A stretch of DNA of 64,000 bases from Quillaja saponaria. Lineage: Eukaryota; Streptophyta; Magnoliopsida; Fabales; Quillajaceae. The notes beneath the pieces were generated by a model. It worked only from the letters and a program-made list of their open reading frames with translations. It had not been told where the DNA came from and did not search any database. The stretch covers positions 15,260,679 to 15,324,678 of the forward strand of contig CM055617.1 in NCBI GenBank assembly GCA_029379385.1, read 5' to 3'. A program made the translations under genes and the position numbers. The stretch's first letter is position 1. Each line of letters starts with the position of its first letter. This document shows positions 46,083-56,753 of this stretch, one piece after another.

Positions 46083-46371
46083 ATCCCTCTTACATCAAAT
46101 AATCCTTATCCTCAAAGATTTAGATTAGAAATCCAGAATTAACATTGAAGCAGGATGAAGCAGGAATGAACACTTGCAGGAAAAGGTAATTGGAATTGAA
46201 AGGCAACCATGAATACAGTTTCATGGCTTGGTGTTGCAACTTCCTTTGGAATGATTTTGGCCTCATCTTTACCTTTTATAGTGCTGCATCTGTAGTGGCC
46301 CTTCCCTTTACTACTCAACCATTCCTCCATCACAGAATACACCCACCTCATTATTGCTTTAAACCCAAACA

Positions 46372-47075
46372 TCAAGGATCTCTCGTTATACCATTTTTCT
46401 GTAAACAAACTAGTTGGTTGATGGAATCCATTACAGACACTTGAAAAGTGCATTTTTTTTCATAACCATTAGGCATTTCAGAAGCTGTAACTTCCATTTC
46501 CTTCAAGAATTCATGCAAAGTCTCACTCTTCACAACTACTTTCAGAAGTTCAATATCATGATCCCCTGCTATCAATAATTCAGGCCAGATTTCATCATTT
46601 TCAATTAATTTCTTGAACCCAAGGCATCTTCGTCCACTGATTCTTGAGCAAACAACCATTCATCATCAAGAACTACAATTATACTCATATGCTAATACTT
46701 ACACTTAGAGAAATGGGTAGGGCTATATTTTTCATAGCAGGATTCACACAAGCCTTTAATTCTTTTTTCATCAAACTCTGTCCTAGAAAAGAGTATGTTT
46801 TAGACGAGTTATGGTAGAAGGGAAATGATTTACCGAGCTTCCTATTGGTTACATTGTGGGAAATTGGTTTGGATGGGTTTTGATAATCTAAGAAATCATT
46901 TTGTTGTAGATCTTGAAGCTCAGCCATGATTTCACCTTGTTTCTTGAATTCTTAACCCACTATTTCTTGAGTATGTTTGACCTCTTTAGTAGCTTGCAGG
47001 TCCCTGATCATATCATTCAATTTCTTGAGGAACAGTTGCTGTAATTTCTGACCTTGTTCTGAAAGAGTAGCCATT
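46372..47075 (-). pseudogene. Gag-like protein, array unit 2 (broken)
   Basis: Same protein as in unit 1 but interrupted. MATLSEQGQKLQQLFLKKLN opens near 47075, a stop follows after QEIVG (near 46953), and later frames (46685-46927, 46372-46659) are shifted relative to each other. The knuckle region is altered. The two units have decayed independently. Confidence 0.6.
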
Positions 47076-47143
47076 GTTGAACAAGGAAAACAGGAAGGAT
47101 GGACAAGGGAGCTATGGTGCCAGGACCATGCTCTGATACCAAT

Positions 47144-47358
47144 TGATAGGGGCAAAATAAAGCTCCAAGAATGGACGCAAGAAATTGACAGAGTAAGGGT
47201 AGAAGAGAAAGGAAATCGAGGGAGAAACAGAAAGGTTTTGAGCCACTTTTCATTAACAATTCAGATAATCCTCATACAACTTCTAATACAATGCTTATAG
47301 GCTAATTAATTGCTATCAAAATACTAAACTACCCTTCATCCTATTTTTACCCATAACA
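47144..47358 (-). repeat. Array LTR 2 (shared middle LTR)
   Basis: 215 bp, same termini. It serves as the 3' LTR of one unit and the 5' LTR of the next, with a PBS on one side and a PPT on the other. Confidence 0.9.
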
Positions 47359-47861
47359 ATCCCTCTTACATCAAATAATCCTTATCCTCAAGGATTTGGA
47401 TTAGAAATCCAGAATTAACATTGAAGCAGGATGAAGCAGGAATGAACACCTGCAGGAAAAGGTAATTGGAATTGAAAGGCAACCATGAATACAGTTTCAT
47501 GGCTTGGTGTTGCAACTTCCTTTGGAATGATTCTGGCCTCATCTTTACCTTCTATAGTGTTGCACCTGTAGTGACCCATTCCCTTTACTACTCAACCATT
47601 CCTCCATTACAGAATACACCCACCTCATTATTGCTTTAAACCCAAACATCAAGGATCTCTCGTTATACCATTTTTCTGTAAACAAATTAACTGGTTGTTG
47701 GACTCCATTACAGACACTTGAAAAGTGCATTTTTTTTCATAACCATTAGGCATTTCAGAAGCTGTAACTTCCATTTCCTTCAAGAATTCATGCAAAGTCT
47801 CACTCTTTGCAACTACTTTTAGAAGTTCAATATCATGATCCTCTGCTATCAATAATTCAGG

Positions 47862-48353
47862 CTAGATTTCATCATTTTCAATTAATTTCTTGAACCCAAG
47901 GCATTCTTCATCCACTGATTCTTGAGCAAACAACCATTCATCATCAGGAACTACAATTATACTCATATGCTTATTCTTACACTTAGAGAAATGGGTAGGG
48001 CTATATTCTTCATTGCAGGATTCACACAAGCCTTTAATTCTTTTTTCATCAAACTCTGTCCTAGAAAAGAGTAATGTTTTAGACGGGTTAAAGCAGAAGG
48101 GAAATGATTTACCGAGCTTTCTACTAGCTGCATTGTGGGAAACTGGTTTGGATGGGTTTTGATAATCCAAGAAATCATTTTGTTGTAGATCTTGAAGCTC
48201 AGCCTTGATTTCACCTTGTTTCTTGAATTCTTGACACACTATTTCTTGAGTATGTTTGACCTCTTTAGTAGCTTGCAAGTCCCTGATCATATCATTCAAT
48301 TTCTTAAAGAAAAGCTGTAATTTCTGACCTTGTTCTGAAAAAGCAGCCATTGT
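47862..48353 (-). pseudogene. Gag-like protein with zinc knuckle, array unit 1
   Basis: The frame is open from LTR sequence at 48431. The likely start is the Met near 48350 (MAAFSEQGQKLQLFFKKLND) just after the PBS region. It encodes a charged helical segment (DMIRDLQATKEVKHTQEIV) and a knuckle of type C-x2-C-x7-H-x3-C (CESCNEEYSPTHFSKC), as in Gypsy gag proteins, followed by VVPDDEWLFAQES. There is no capsid-length domain and no pol. A stop in GEILA-type sequence near 47864 ends it; two further frames (47649-47852 and 47545-47730) lie downstream. Confidence 0.6.
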
Positions 48354-48419
48354 TGAACGAGAAAAACAGGAAGGATGGACAAGGGAGCTATGGTGCCAGG
48401 ACCATGCTCTGATACCAAT

Positions 48420-48634
48420 TGATAGGGGCAAAATAAAGCTCCAAGAATGGACACAAGAAATTGACAGAGTAAGGGTAGAAGAGAAAGGAAATCGAGGGAG
48501 AAACAGAAAGGTTTTGAGCCACTTTTCATTAACAATTCAGATAATCCTCATACAACTCCTAATACAATGCTTATAGGCTAATTAATTGCTATCAAAATAC
48601 TAAACTACCCTTCATCCTATTTTTACCCATAACA
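48420..48634 (-). repeat. Array LTR 1 (5'-most in element orientation)
   Basis: Reads TGTTATGGGTAAAAATAGG on the minus strand, ends CCCCTATCA; 215 bp. Confidence 0.9.
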
Positions 48635-51195
48635 TCCAAACACCCTTTAAGCTCATCAAGAGCTTGAGTTTTTGGTTTTGAAGAGCAAGAGTGAGTCTTG
48701 AAGAAAGAGAATAAGTGATTGATTCTAAGCAGACCAGGAGCGAGAGAGGAAGAAACCACTTGCGAGTGGTAAGGAGAAGAGAAAAAGAAAAAGAAAAAGG
48801 GAAGGAAAAGTAAAAGCAAAATAAATAAATAAAAATAAAATTTAGATCTTTTGAAATTATAAAGTTATCCCACAACTTTAAAATATAATGTAAATGTTAA
48901 ATATAAGTTTAAAAGTAAGAAAAATAACTATTTAGATTTTATTTATGTAAATTATTATTTAATTATTTATTTTTGAGTCTTAAAGGATATATATATGTAC
49001 CAACTCAATCTATTAACTTTACATATACTTATTATGACTTGTACTAAAATAATAATATTAACATCAAACATTCAAATTAATTTACGAGTTGTTTACAAAA
49101 GATAAAATTAAATTAAAAAATTACGACCCAACTCTTTTGAATACTTTCACGAAATTAAATTTAAATTTAGCAATATATCTAGAATTCATATCATACACCC
49201 ATATAACACATAAAATTGATGACTTAATTATGAGGTGTTACAACCTTATTGCTTTGATCTCATTGTGTGTGGGTATTTTTAGCTTGTTCGTTCTTGCTTC
49301 AAGTTATCAACTCCGAATTCTATAATTTATTTTTTATTTTTTATTTTTAATAACTATCCTCATTGATGAGGTTGTTTTGGAGGTTTTGAGATTTAGGTTC
49401 CACGGTATGGGGTGGCATGGTCAACAATTCTGTAATTGGTGAAACTCTCTTCCACCAATGGCATTTATTTATAGATTGGAGGTTTAGTTAGGTTCTTTGA
49501 TAATTTAGTTATGAAATTGTTAAATTAAATAAAATACGTTCAAATATACCTTAGCCTAAATTACAAGAGATCTTTTAGATAAATTAAACCACATGTATGC
49601 TTTTGGAAACACGTCAAGTCACAAGAAGATAAAGTATATTTTACTCAGGAATTAATTGATTGTATATCTAAAATTCTTTTTTGGCTTTGTGACATTTACA
49701 CTTGCTATGTATGCATTATTTTTCAGGAGACAGGATAATACCAGTATGAAAGTTCAAATTGTTAAGGTTGTAGAAAGTGCAGAGGTATGTTCTTCATTTC
49801 AAGTTCAACACTGAATATATTGCAAAGAAAATGATATACATTCTCTGTAAATTCATTTTGGTGCTTCAGTCTAGTTGGTTAATTTATATTTATCATTTGG
49901 ATACCACTATAATTCCAAATGTGAAAGGATGAATGCTGGGAATCCTATGGTATAAGTGCGATTTTCAACTACTTTGCTTTACCCATAGCAGTCGGCCCAT
50001 GACATAGAAAGTTCAAAATGAATTATGAAAATACAAGTGAGTTGCAATGAGGAGTGAACTTTTAAAAATTTTTTTTTTTTTTTTTTGGTGTGTGTGTGTG
50101 TTTCTATCACACTCTTATAGTCATGACAACCAAAATTGGGTCGATGGGAGTTCTTGCGTATAAACTGTATCAAAACCCTCCAATCCTATCCAAAGGAAAA
50201 AAATAGGAAAGGTTCCAAGTTCCTATCATGTCCTAAAAGATGGTGTTATTCTGTTGTCTTCAATTTCAGTAATTGCATATAGAATTAAGCTTATTGAAGC
50301 TTTTAGCTACTTCTAAATAAATTTCTTTAGGAAGTTAAAACTAAAGTCTGTGGATACATTTATTCACAATGAATACAATAAGATGGTCCTACCTAGATTT
50401 TTATTCCATATTTTACTTTATCCTCACTCTTTTAGTTTTCACTTTCCTATCATGCATTGCTATGTTTATCTTCAGGCAGAGTTAAGATCTATGAATCTTT
50501 GCTTTTATTTTTGAGTTTAAATAATTGAAATTTCTGAATCTATTATTACTGTTAAACCTGTTGTTAATTTCAACTATTAAATTTATTTGAACTAACCATG
50601 TTGTCTTTTTCTAAAAGAAAAAAAAATGTGAAAATAATTGCTGATGAATATCTCTTATATTGCTTAACAAACACCAGATATGAAGAGGCAAAAGCAAAAG
50701 AGACTGACAATTGTGATAGAGTTGGAGGACGTCACGGTTAAACTCATTAGTGAGTATAATAGTAAAATTAGAAGAGATCTCAAGTATCCTTCATGATGAA
50801 GATACACAAGCAGTAATTGTAATTTTAATATGAGAGTACTCAGGTGATGATAGAATCATTATTCAAACTATCTAACATCTAGTTATTGTATTATTAGCTT
50901 TATTTATCAATTGAATATGTAGACACTCGAGGTACTAGAGTTGTCAAAGAAAATCAAGGAGAAGTTCAAAGAAGACAATTAATGGTATTGTTTATCTTAA
51001 TTAGCATATGGCCTTCGTTCTTTTCTTAAAATCTTTCAATGCATTACTTTTTTTAAAGAAAGTTTTAAAAGAAGATTACATGGGAGTCTCAATAATTTCA
51101 GTTATTTAAAAAGAAAGAGTTAACTAAGTGTTCATGTTTCATGTGGTTTACATTCTAGAATCATATTTAAAATGGGCATATATTACACATTCTGT

Positions 51196-51254
51196 TAAAA
51201 CTGGATTTGACCAGCTGATATGTCCTTTACCTCAGCTGGTCAAATCCAGTTTTA
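51196..51254. repeat. Perfect 23-bp inverted repeat (hairpin), 13-nt loop
   Basis: Arms 51196-51218 (TAAAACTGGATTTGACCAGC then TGA) and 51232-51254 are exact reverse complements, with loop TATGTCCTTTACC. Such a stem is far longer than expected by chance in this composition. It may be a short foldback element or the root of a small-RNA hairpin; no target-site duplication was identified. Confidence 0.85.
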
Positions 51255-51814
51255 GCCCATTTCCCTATAGGTTTAACTTTTAAAATAGCTTTTGGACTTA
51301 AGCTTTTTTACAAAATTAGTTTGGTAATAGATGTTTTATTTTTTAAGTTTTGCGAAAATGCATTTTTGAGCTTTTAGAGTCCTAAAAGCTATAGTTACAA
51401 AAAGAAACTTTTTCAAATAGAAAACAATGAGAGCTTAAATAAATTTTAATCATTATTTTATTTAAACAAATATAACCATAATATTTATCAAAATAGTATT
51501 TTTAGTAAAATACTCAATATCATTTTTGAAAAAATAAAATCAAACAATACTTTTATATCTCACAGCACTTTTATGTTAACTCATTGAAACACTTTTTCTA
51601 TTTTTTATACAACACTTTTTAAACACATCTACTAAAATGTATTTTTATACACAGCTTAACTAATTTGTAATATGCCATGGTATAAACTAACCAAGCATGT
51701 AATAAATAGCTTCATCTCTGCTATACTAAAAATCTGAACCCCTTTATGGTGTTCTCTTACTTTATCTATACTTTTTTTACATTAAATTGTCATACAATGC
51801 TCATGTTATCTAAC

Positions 51815-51825
51815 CTCCTCCTCTT

Positions 51826-51855
<30 letters not shown>
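51815..51855 (+). repeat. (TTC)n microsatellite
   Basis: CCTCCTCCT followed by about ten CTT/TTC units. Confidence 0.9.
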
Positions 51856-51856
<1 letters not shown>

Positions 51857-52801
51857 GTTTGAGGGTTTTGTTGTCATTTTACAGCCAATTTCACAAATAA
51901 AAGAATGAGATACTTCATTACATAAAAATATTTTTTTTTTCGCTTATTATTTCGTGAATAAAAGTTAATTGTATTTTTGGTTCTATAGGTGCATGGTGGA
52001 ACATTCGGACCTACAAATAGGTGACATAGACAACAATTAAAATTTGTTATGGACAATATAGACCGTAGATAAAACAAAAGATAACACCTTATTGTGAATA
52101 TATTAATACAATTGTTGTAAATAGTATAACATCTTTTCTCTTCCTTTGGTACAAGTAAAAAAAATATTTTTTTTACTTTTCTTGAAAAAATATGTAAAAT
52201 TATTTTATACTAGCATTAGTGCGTGTTCAGATACTTTTTTTACTTATTTATTTAAGATAAGCTATATAAAATTCTTCTAATATACTAGCAATGATCATGT
52301 TTTTTTCCTTTTTCCAGGGGAAAGGTGAAAAAAAAATTTCTAGCTCACACTTTTGTACAAGAGTATCAAGGTATTACTAGTCCTCTAACAAGTATAAGTT
52401 CTTTACATTCACATGAGTACTTTATTAGTGTATAAAATTTTAGTGCCAACAAACTCTTAATTATTCGTATGGTAATACCCTTGAAGAGTTTGCCGTTTTC
52501 TTATGAGTAGAAAAAATAACGATCCTTACCCAGTCTTATTTTTTCGAACGAAAAGCAAAGAAATTTTTGCGCTAGTCTGCATTTTCTTACGTCATTAAAT
52601 TCATATTGATGCGCCTTGCGTGCGTTTAAAGAGAGAGCTGAAGCCACACATAGCTAAAGTTTGTCTATTTTTTTCCAAACCCTGACGTGGGTACTGTATG
52701 CAAGTCTAAACGGATTTAATGTTTTGAATACATTTGAGACCTTAGCTAATTAAGTAGGTGAGAGGTTGTTTTCAAAAATTGCTTTTGTTTTTTTTAGTAT
52801 T

Positions 52802-52811
52802 TATATAAATA
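52802..52811 (+). promoter_or_regulatory. Possible TATA box of the CNL gene
   Basis: TATATAAATA about 160 bp upstream of the start codon. Plausible spacing, but AT-rich surroundings make it a weak call. Confidence 0.3.
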
Positions 52812-52970
52812 AATTTTTGTCTCATCATAAAAAAAATTCTCACTTATGTATTACGTCAGATACAAATATATCTTTTAATATTTAAGGTTATAAATGAATT
52901 ATATCTAACATTTTATTATGTATGTCTTTGTGTAGCCATACACATTCAGGATTTCATTTCCTGGAAAACC

Positions 52971-55900
52971 ATGGCTGCAGAAGTTGTTGGAGGAGCTGTT
53001 CTCTCTTCTTTTCTTGCTGTGTTGTTTAATAGGATGGCCAAACCTGAGGTTGTCAACTTCCTGAAAGGGAAGAAACTCGACGAGAAATTACTCAGAAGAT
53101 TGAAGACAGCTCTGCTTGCAGTTAGGCCACTACTCAATGACGCAGAGAAAAAGCAAATCAGGGACCCTGATGTGAAAGAGTGGCTCGATGAACTCAATGA
53201 TATTGTCTATCATGCAGATGATCTTCTCGACGAAATTGCAGCAAGAGCTAGGACTGCTACAAAAGAGGTACCAAACAACTTCTTCTTCACTTCTTTTAGT
53301 TCATATGACAGAGAGTTATCATCGAGAACAGAGGATGTCATTGATAGAATCGAATCAATTATAAAATACAAAGATGTTCTTAAACTGGAAGAGGGTTTTG
53401 AGAAGAAATTGTCAGATATAATCCCTTCAACTTCTCTAGTAGAAGCATCGGATGTAGTTGGTAGGGAACAAGATAAAGAGGCCATCGTCAACTTGTTGCT
53501 ATCAGATAGCGAAAGTGGAAACAAGGTATCTGTCATTCCCATTGTGGGAATGGGTGGGATTGGGAAAACTACATTAGCCCAGTTGGTTTATGATGATGAC
53601 AAGGTGAAGCAGAAATTCGATCTCAAAGCATGGGTTTGTGTGTCTGAAGAACTGGATGTTTTAAAAGTGACAGAGACTGTATTGGAGGCTGTCACGTTCT
53701 GCAGTCGCGATACTAAAGACTTAAATGTGATTCAACTTGAATTGAAAAAGAGGCTGATAGGAAAGAAATTTCTGCTTGTTTTAGATAATGTTTGGAATGA
53801 GAACTATGATAATTGGGAGATTTTAAGAAGGCCTTTTAATTATGGAGCTGAAGGGAGTAAGATCATTGTAACAACTCGCAGCAAAAAGGTTGCTTTAATC
53901 ATGCAAACTACGCCACCCCATCATCTTGAGCACTTGTCTGAAGATGATTGTTGGTTGATATTTTCAAAGCATGCCTTTTGTTTCTCAGATTCTAATGAGT
54001 ATCCTGTTCTAGAAAAAATTGGTAAAGAAATTGTTAAAAAATGTCGTGGACTACCTTTGGCTGCAAAAACACTTGGAGGACTTCTGCGATCAAAATCTGA
54101 TGTCGAAGAGTGGAATAGTATTTTGAAGACTGACATATGGAGTCTTTCGGAAGATGAAAGTAAAATTGTTCCTGCTTTGAGAATAAGTTATCATTATCTC
54201 CCTTCAAATCTTAAGCAATGCTTTCTATATTGTTCAATATTTCCCAAGGATTATTGGTTCATAAAGGAGGACTTAATTTTATTGTGGATGGCTGAAAATT
54301 TTCTGCAACCACCAAAGAGAGAAAAGAGATTGGAAGATGTAGGCTATGAGTACTTCAATGACTTAGCTTCTAGATCATTTTTCCAACCAGTACGCAATAA
54401 GGGGAGCCGCTTTGTTATGCATGACCTGATACATGACCTAGCAAAAGATGTAGCTGGAGAATTTAGTTTTATGTCAGAAGGTGATGATGTACACGAAGTT
54501 ACTAAAAAGACGCGTTATTTGTCATTTAAACACAAATATCCAGTTTTGAAAGACTTTGAGGGTTTTTCTGAAGCTAAGTACTTACGCACTCTTCTATTAC
54601 AAGACCCGTACGAATCAATTTATTTACAGGAAAAGGTGCCCAATGTTATTTTGCCAAAGCTTAAGTGTTTAAGGGTATTGTCATTGCCCTATGGTGATTT
54701 TGAAACATTGCCAAATTCGATTGGGCAACTGATCCATCTTCGTTACTTGGATGTCTCTTACACAAAAATCAAGGAGTTGCATGAATCTGTATGTGATCTG
54801 TATAATTTGCAAACATTGAAGCTGCAATGGTGTGCAAGACTCACAATGCTGCCAAGTGCTATGCCTAATCTAATTAACTTGAGATATCTTGATATTTACG
54901 GAAGTGGTATAAAAGAATTGCCAAAAGGAATTAGTAAATTTAATTGTCTACAATTCCTAAGTGAATTTTCTGTTGGAAAGAAAAAAGTAGGTGCTCAGAT
55001 TGGCGAATTGGGAACACTTCCAGATCTTGGCAGAAGGCTTTCCATTGACAACTTACAGTATGTTGTGAATGCCAAGGATGCTTCGAAGGCCAGGTTGAAG
55101 GATAAGAAGTATGTTTGGTATTTAGAGTTGAGATGGGGCACTGATACCAATATAGATGATTCACAGCATGAAAGAGATATACTTGACCAGCTACAGCCTC
55201 ACCCGAGCTTGAAATCTCTTTATATTATAGGCTACAGGGGCACGACATTTCCAGATTGGTTGGGACACGCTTCTTACCATAATATGGTTTCTCTACGTCT
55301 CCATGATTGTAAATATTGTTGTTTGCTACCCTCACTTGGCCAATTACCCTTTCTTGAAACTCTCATTATCCATGGTCTCGGCGGATTGGTAACTATCGGC
55401 AACGAGTTTTACAAGAATGACAACAATTCATCTTTGACAACAGTATTTCGGTGCCTTGAATCTTTGTATTTCTCTAATATGCCCATTTGGGAACAATGGT
55501 CATCGTTTGAAGGAATCCAAGGTGATGTATTTCCTCGTCTCGGACATCTTTATGTAGTTAATTGTCCCAGATTAATCAGGGATTTGCCTAATTCCCTTCC
55601 TGCTCTGGAAGTTCTTCATATTAAAGGATGTCCCAATCTCGTCTCTTCGCTCCCAAGGGCCCTTGTAATTCGCAGTTTATGCGTTGAAAACTGTGAAAGT
55701 CTTATGTTGTCGCAGCAGCATGAACTGGAGGAACTTCTACAGTTGGTGGGCTCACTCAAAATAGAAGGATGCTACCTTGTGAAGTCAGTGTTTGAGGCCA
55801 TGGCAATGTACAACGACTTCACTACTTGTCTTGAGAAAATGAGCATCTCTTCTTGTTCCTTTTCCATATCATTTCCCGGAGGTTATCCACCCAATTCATT

Positions 55901-56753
55901 GAAAACACTGCATATCTCCAAGTGTGAGAAATTTGAATTCCCTTCGACCATGCATCATCATCAGTCATGCCATGTGTCACTGGAGTCATTGAAAATTACT
56001 GAAAGCTGCGATTCATTGACGACTTTGGAAATAGATGCCTACCCCAATCTTAAGACTCTCCATATTGAAGGATGTGAGAACTTTGCTTCTTTCTCAGTTT
56101 GTAATGGTCCTCTGCAGCAGCTGGATGAAATAGTCATTAGAAACTGTGTGAATTTTATATCTTTCCCCAAAGAAGGATTGCCTGCGCCCTGCTTGTCTAT
56201 TTTAATTGTCTCCGGCTGCTACAATTTGAAGTCTCTGCCTAATGAAATGCATTCCTTTCTCCCAAATTTAAAATCTCTGAGATTAGGTGATTGCCCTGAA
56301 ATTGAGTCTTTTCCTGAAGGGGGATTGCCTTCTAATTTGAGTTTACTTGAGATCAGAAATTGTGGCAAACTTGTTGACCGCCGGATGGACTGGAATTTGC
56401 ATGCTTCTCTCTCCAAACTTCTGATGTATGGTAAATATGAAAACGTGGAGTCCTTCCCAGAGGAGAGCTTGCTGCCTACTTCACTCACATATCTGTCCCT
56501 TACACAATTTTCAAGTCTCCAAAAATTAGACAACAAGGGGATGCATAACCTAGTCTCTCTTGAACAATTAGATATTGCAAATTGCCCTAGGTTAGAGTCA
56601 TTGACAAAAGAAAGGTTGCCAGCTTCTTTAATGAAACTCATCATCAAAGGATGTCCTTTGCTTGAAGAAGGTATCCATATGAAGAAAGTGGAAATTTGGC
56701 CAAAGATTGCTCACATTCGTGTTATTTGCGTTGCTGACAAAATTATTACATGA
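52971..56753 (+). CDS. CC-NB-ARC-LRR (CNL) disease resistance protein, RPP13-like/R13L4 type
   Basis: An intracellular immune receptor of 1260 residues in one exon. The start ATG lies in ACCATGGCT, a good plant context. Rx-type coiled coil: ~1-130 (KEWLDELNDIVYHADDLLDE at 69-88 is the EDVID-type region). NB-ARC: ~163-490, with RNBS-A FDLKAWVCVSE (216-226), P-loop GMGGIGKTT (193-201), kinase-2 LLVLDNVW (268-275), RNBS-B GSKIIVTTRS (295-304), GLPLAAKTL (360-368), RNBS-D CFLYCSIFPKDY (417-428) and MHD (483-485). From ~550 to the end are leucine-rich repeats, many with the C-x-x-L / NC-x-x-L pattern of this class. Kinase-2 has Asn at 273 where most NLRs have Asp. The family senses pathogen effectors and triggers hypersensitive defence. 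No stop, frameshift or transposon interrupts it, so it is the only apparently functional gene here. Its ends recur as fragments at 24395, 25255, 57770 and 61150. Confidence 0.95.
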   Translation: MAAEVVGGAVLSSFLAVLFNRMAKPEVVNFLKGKKLDEKLLRRLKTALLAVRPLLNDAEKKQIRDPDVKEWLDELNDIVYHADDLLDEIAARARTATKEVPNNFFFTSFSSYDRELSSRTEDVIDRIESIIKYKDVLKLEEGFEKKLSDIIPSTSLVEASDVVGREQDKEAIVNLLLSDSESGNKVSVIPIVGMGGIGKTTLAQLVYDDDKVKQKFDLKAWVCVSEELDVLKVTETVLEAVTFCSRDTKDLNVIQLELKKRLIGKKFLLVLDNVWNENYDNWEILRRPFNYGAEGSKIIVTTRSKKVALIMQTTPPHHLEHLSEDDCWLIFSKHAFCFSDSNEYPVLEKIGKEIVKKCRGLPLAAKTLGGLLRSKSDVEEWNSILKTDIWSLSEDESKIVPALRISYHYLPSNLKQCFLYCSIFPKDYWFIKEDLILLWMAENFLQPPKREKRLEDVGYEYFNDLASRSFFQPVRNKGSRFVMHDLIHDLAKDVAGEFSFMSEGDDVHEVTKKTRYLSFKHKYPVLKDFEGFSEAKYLRTLLLQDPYESIYLQEKVPNVILPKLKCLRVLSLPYGDFETLPNSIGQLIHLRYLDVSYTKIKELHESVCDLYNLQTLKLQWCARLTMLPSAMPNLINLRYLDIYGSGIKELPKGISKFNCLQFLSEFSVGKKKVGAQIGELGTLPDLGRRLSIDNLQYVVNAKDASKARLKDKKYVWYLELRWGTDTNIDDSQHERDILDQLQPHPSLKSLYIIGYRGTTFPDWLGHASYHNMVSLRLHDCKYCCLLPSLGQLPFLETLIIHGLGGLVTIGNEFYKNDNNSSLTTVFRCLESLYFSNMPIWEQWSSFEGIQGDVFPRLGHLYVVNCPRLIRDLPNSLPALEVLHIKGCPNLVSSLPRALVIRSLCVENCESLMLSQQHELEELLQLVGSLKIEGCYLVKSVFEAMAMYNDFTTCLEKMSISSCSFSISFPGGYPPNSLKTLHISKCEKFEFPSTMHHHQSCHVSLESLKITESCDSLTTLEIDAYPNLKTLHIEGCENFASFSVCNGPLQQLDEIVIRNCVNFISFPKEGLPAPCLSILIVSGCYNLKSLPNEMHSFLPNLKSLRLGDCPEIESFPEGGLPSNLSLLEIRNCGKLVDRRMDWNLHASLSKLLMYGKYENVESFPEESLLPTSLTYLSLTQFSSLQKLDNKGMHNLVSLEQLDIANCPRLESLTKERLPASLMKLIIKGCPLLEEGIHMKKVEIWPKIAHIRVICVADKIIT

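Larger units (their letters stand above)
45868..48634 (-). mobile_element. Three-LTR tandem array of a short LTR retrotransposon
   Basis: Three LTRs of exactly 215 bp (45868-46082, 47144-47358, 48420-48634) alternate with two interiors of 1061 bp (46083-47143 and 47359-48419), all minus strand. One pair of 5-bp duplications, TCCAA (45863-45867 and 48635-48639), flanks the whole array. Each interior has a primer-binding site GCTCTGATACCA on the plus strand (47130-47141 and 48406-48417), two bases from its LTR, and a purine tract seen as ATCCCTCTTAC. The units are very similar with scattered differences. The structure is a head-to-tail dimer sharing the middle LTR. Confidence 0.92.
43161..49242 (+). 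mobile_element. Solo-LTR-like element (3.3 kb net) hosting a three-LTR array
   Basis: Begins TATCACAACCC at 43161 and ends GAGGTGTTACA at 49242, flanked by the 5-bp duplication ACCTT (43156-43160 and 49243-49247). Subtracting the nested array leaves about 3.3 kb without coding sequence. The GGTGTTACA terminus is typical of chromovirus-type Gypsy LTRs; the 5' terminus has TA where TG is expected. The layout (purine-rich GAGAGAGGAAG zone at 48730-48820, then AT-rich tail) is like that of the 3.6-kb family, but direct sequence homology was not evident. Confidence 0.75.
49248..52801. other. Mostly unassigned region upstream of the CNL gene, with possible exon debris
   Basis: No continuous gene was found. 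Three short segments look like exons. 49726-49783 follows TTTTTCAG, is open (RQDNTSMKVQIVKVVESAE) and precedes GTATGTTC. About 50678-50740 follows AACACCAG and encodes YEEAKAKETDNCDRVGGRH before a stop. About 50922-50982 follows TATGTAG and encodes TLEVLELSKKIKEKFKEDN. They may be remains of one intron-bearing gene, identity unknown. A perfect hairpin is at 51196-51254, a (TTC)n tract at 51815-51855 and a (TG)n tract near 50087-50101. Confidence 0.35.

Noticed and set aside
49089..49325. 78-codon plus-strand frame as a membrane protein gene
   Set aside because: Crosses the exact 3' boundary of the solo LTR and its target-site duplication, so it is a chance fusion.
53210..53542. 110-codon minus-strand frame inside the CNL gene
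   Set aside because: Antisense shadow of the well-supported CNL reading frame; same for 53921-54136, 54940-55164 and 56219-56647.
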